Program-made: the position numbers and the translations under genes
Part shown: positions 4,397 through 5,765 of the stretch, in pieces
Layout of the letters: each line of letters starts with the position of its first letter
Position numbering within the stretch: position 1 is the first letter of the stretch
The notes under the pieces: generated by a model
Seen by the model: only the letters and a program-made list of their open reading frames with translations
Told to the model about the DNA's origin: nothing
Database searches by the model: none
Assembly (NCBI GenBank): GCA_030038955.1
Contig: JASHQV010000016.1
Coordinates: forward strand, 1-5,765
DNA length: 5,765 nucleotides
Direction: 5' to 3'
Origin: Solirubrobacteraceae bacterium
GTDB lineage: Bacteria > Actinomycetota > Thermoleophilia > Solirubrobacterales > Solirubrobacteraceae

Positions 4397-5590
4397 ATGG
4401 CCTCAGCCGCCGACATCGCCAAGCGCTACTTCGCTGCGATCAACGCCCGCGAGCTCGAGGCCGCGGTCGGCATCTGGTCACCGGGCGGCATCGAGCGGAT
4501 CAGCGGCCAGCCCCAGCTAACCGCGCCAGACGGCGTCCGCCGCTACTTCAGCGAGCTGCTGTCGGCGCTCCCGGACTTCAGCTTCGAGATCCGCGACACG
4601 GTCGCGGCGCGCGGGCGCTGCACCGTGTGCTGGCGGGCGCGCGGCACGTTCGCCGGTCCCGGTCGCTTCCAGGGCCTGGCGCCAACCGGCGCGACCGTCG
4701 AGTTCGACGGATGCGACGTGCTGACCATCGAGGACGGCCAGATCACCGCCAACGTGGTGTATCTCGACGGCGCCGAGATAGCCCGCCAGCTGGGCCTGCT
4801 GCCGGCGGCCGGCTCGGCGGCCGAGACCGCCGCGATCAAGCTCGCGAACATGCGCACACGGCTGCGGCGGGCGCTGTACGGCGCCGAGCCCGAGGCGATC
4901 GCGAACGGCGTGTGGGTGCTGCGCGGTGGCCGCCCGCGCACGATGAACGTGTACCTGCTCGCTGACGGCGACGGAGTGACCCTGTTCGATGCCGGCATCG
5001 CGGAGATGGCCGGAGCGGTGGCCGCGGCCGGCGCGCGTCTGGGTGGAATCCGCCGCGTCGTGCTCGGTCACGCCGATCCCGACCACCGTGGCGCTGCACC
5101 GGCACTCGCCGCGCCCGTCTACTGCCATCCGCTCGAGCGCGCCGCCGCCGAGTCGGACGCGAGCCTTCGCAGCTACTGGCACCTGGAGGAGCTCGCCGCC
5201 TGGGCGCGGCCCGTCTACCCGAAGCTGCTCACCCGCTGGGACGGCGGGCGAACGGCGATCGCCGGCACCGTGCAGGAGGGCGACGAGGTCGCCGGCTTCC
5301 GGGTGGTCGAGCTGCCCGGCCACGCGCCCGGCCAGATCGGGCTGTTCCGCGAGCAGGACCGGCTGGCGCTGGTGTCCGACTGCTTCTACACGCTCGATCC
5401 GGAGACCGGGCGCGGGACGCCGGCGCACGTGCCGCACCGCGCCTTCAACGAGGACATCGGCCAGGTGCGAGCCTCGATCCGCAAGCTCGCCGCGCTGCAC
5501 CCGGCGATCGCCTGGGCGGGTCATGCGGCGCCGGTTGCGGGAGACGTGGACGCGCAGCTCGAGCTGGCCGCGACCTCGCCCGACAAGTGA
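4397..5590 (+). CDS. Fusion of SnoaL-like (NTF2-fold) domain and metallo-beta-lactamase-fold hydrolase
   Basis: A 397-residue protein from ATG 4397 to TGA 5588-5590. Residues about 5-135 form a SnoaL-like/ester-cyclase-type domain of the NTF2 superfamily: DIAKRYFAAINARELEAAV at the start, LPDFSFEIRDTVAARG (58-73), then FQGLAPTGATVEFDGCDVL (91-109). A linker (136-165) leads to an MBL domain from about 168: GVWVLRGGRPRTMNVYLLAD (171-190) and FDAGI (197-201). The metal motif GHADPDHRG (224-232) gives H225, D227, D229 and H230. Further ligands are H309 in LPGHAPG, D328 in VSDCFY and H376 in AWAGHAAP. The usual second His of HxHxDH is Asp (D227), so one metal site may differ. NTF2-fold domains bind small hydrophobic ligands, suggesting substrate delivery to the hydrolase; that is inference. 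Reaction and substrate are unknown. The stop lies 8 nt before the next gene, suggesting an operon. Confidence 0.88.
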   Translation: MASAADIAKRYFAAINARELEAAVGIWSPGGIERISGQPQLTAPDGVRRYFSELLSALPDFSFEIRDTVAARGRCTVCWRARGTFAGPGRFQGLAPTGATVEFDGCDVLTIEDGQITANVVYLDGAEIARQLGLLPAAGSAAETAAIKLANMRTRLRRALYGAEPEAIANGVWVLRGGRPRTMNVYLLADGDGVTLFDAGIAEMAGAVAAAGARLGGIRRVVLGHADPDHRGAAPALAAPVYCHPLERAAAESDASLRSYWHLEELAAWARPVYPKLLTRWDGGRTAIAGTVQEGDEVAGFRVVELPGHAPGQIGLFREQDRLALVSDCFYTLDPETGRGTPAHVPHRAFNEDIGQVRASIRKLAALHPAIAWAGHAAPVAGDVDAQLELAATSPDK

Positions 5591-5598
5591 GCTGGTGA

Positions 5599-5765
5599 GT
5601 GGGCAAGCGCGGCCGCCAGCGCCAGCGGCGGGTAGGAGCGACCCGCGCGGACGGGCTCGCGCCGCCGACCACGACCTACGCCGATCCTGAGGCGGGCGAG
5701 CTCGAGCTTCGCGGCGTCCTCTCGCCGGCCACCCGACGCGAGTACGCCGAGGTGCGCGCCGGCGG
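5599..5765 (+). CDS. Unrecognised protein, N-terminal fragment
   Basis: An open frame from GTG 5599 runs 55 codons to the window edge without a stop. It begins VGKRGRQRQRR, a basic tail, then has a more ordinary composition with ADPEAGELELRGVLSP and ATRREYAEVRAGG, which looks like a first strand and helix of a folded domain. It starts 8 nt after the fusion gene's stop, so translational coupling and co-transcription are likely. I do not recognise the family. Competing frames here read as low-complexity Arg/Ala/Pro sequence, which supports this one. Another GTG at 5595 is in a different frame that stops at 5690. Confidence 0.6.
   Translation, partial: MGKRGRQRQRRVGATRADGLAPPTTTYADPEAGELELRGVLSPATRREYAEVRAG

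Noticed and set aside
5607..5622. 16-bp word GCGCGGCCGCCAGCGC shared with 2145-2160
   Set aside because: It is a low-complexity GC-rich string, lies in coding sequence in one case, and the similarity does not extend beyond the word; probably chance.

Overview
The window is very GC-rich chromosomal DNA with GTG starts, dense short genes and almost no Shine-Dalgarno sequences. The protein style (Arg/Ala-rich, many small metallohydrolases) suggests a high-GC actinomycete, possibly Thermoleophilia/Solirubrobacterales. That placement is an inference from style; no marker gene is present. There is no rRNA, tRNA, CRISPR array, transposase or phage gene.

Layout from left to right. (1) 1-871: the start of a 14-TM-type MFS drug exporter (minus strand, running off the left edge) is divergent from a MarR-family regulator (plus). 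The gap holds two abutting 16-bp palindromes that fit exactly into the exporter promoter, so this looks like a ligand-controlled efflux module. (2) 886-2112: a YgjP/DUF45 zinc metallohydrolase (minus) is divergent from a GNAT acetyltransferase (plus), with only 30 bp between the start codons. (3) 2113-2304: a convergent junction with two back-to-back GC hairpins and a 53-bp tandem duplication of the metF 3' end. (4) 2269-3189: metF, 5,10-methylenetetrahydrofolate reductase (minus). (5) 3190-3299: a perfect 40-bp palindrome of unusually low GC in the metF promoter, 6 bp from a 21-bp-stem hairpin that probably terminates the next gene. (6) 3300-5590: two divergent metallo-beta-lactamase-fold genes, a LACTB2-like protein with a C-terminal winged helix (minus) and a SnoaL-like/MBL fusion (plus). 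(7) 5599-5765: the start of an unrecognised gene just behind the fusion gene.

The genes do not form one pathway. The clearest functional unit is exporter plus MarR regulator; metF belongs to one-carbon/methionine metabolism; the two MBL proteins and the YgjP-like protein are hydrolases of unknown substrate. I found no convincing new multi-gene system. The most notable signals are non-coding: the tandem MarR operators, the 40-bp palindrome, the metF-tail duplication, and a recurring TANNNT box 6-11 nt before start codons, which suggests mainly leaderless transcription.
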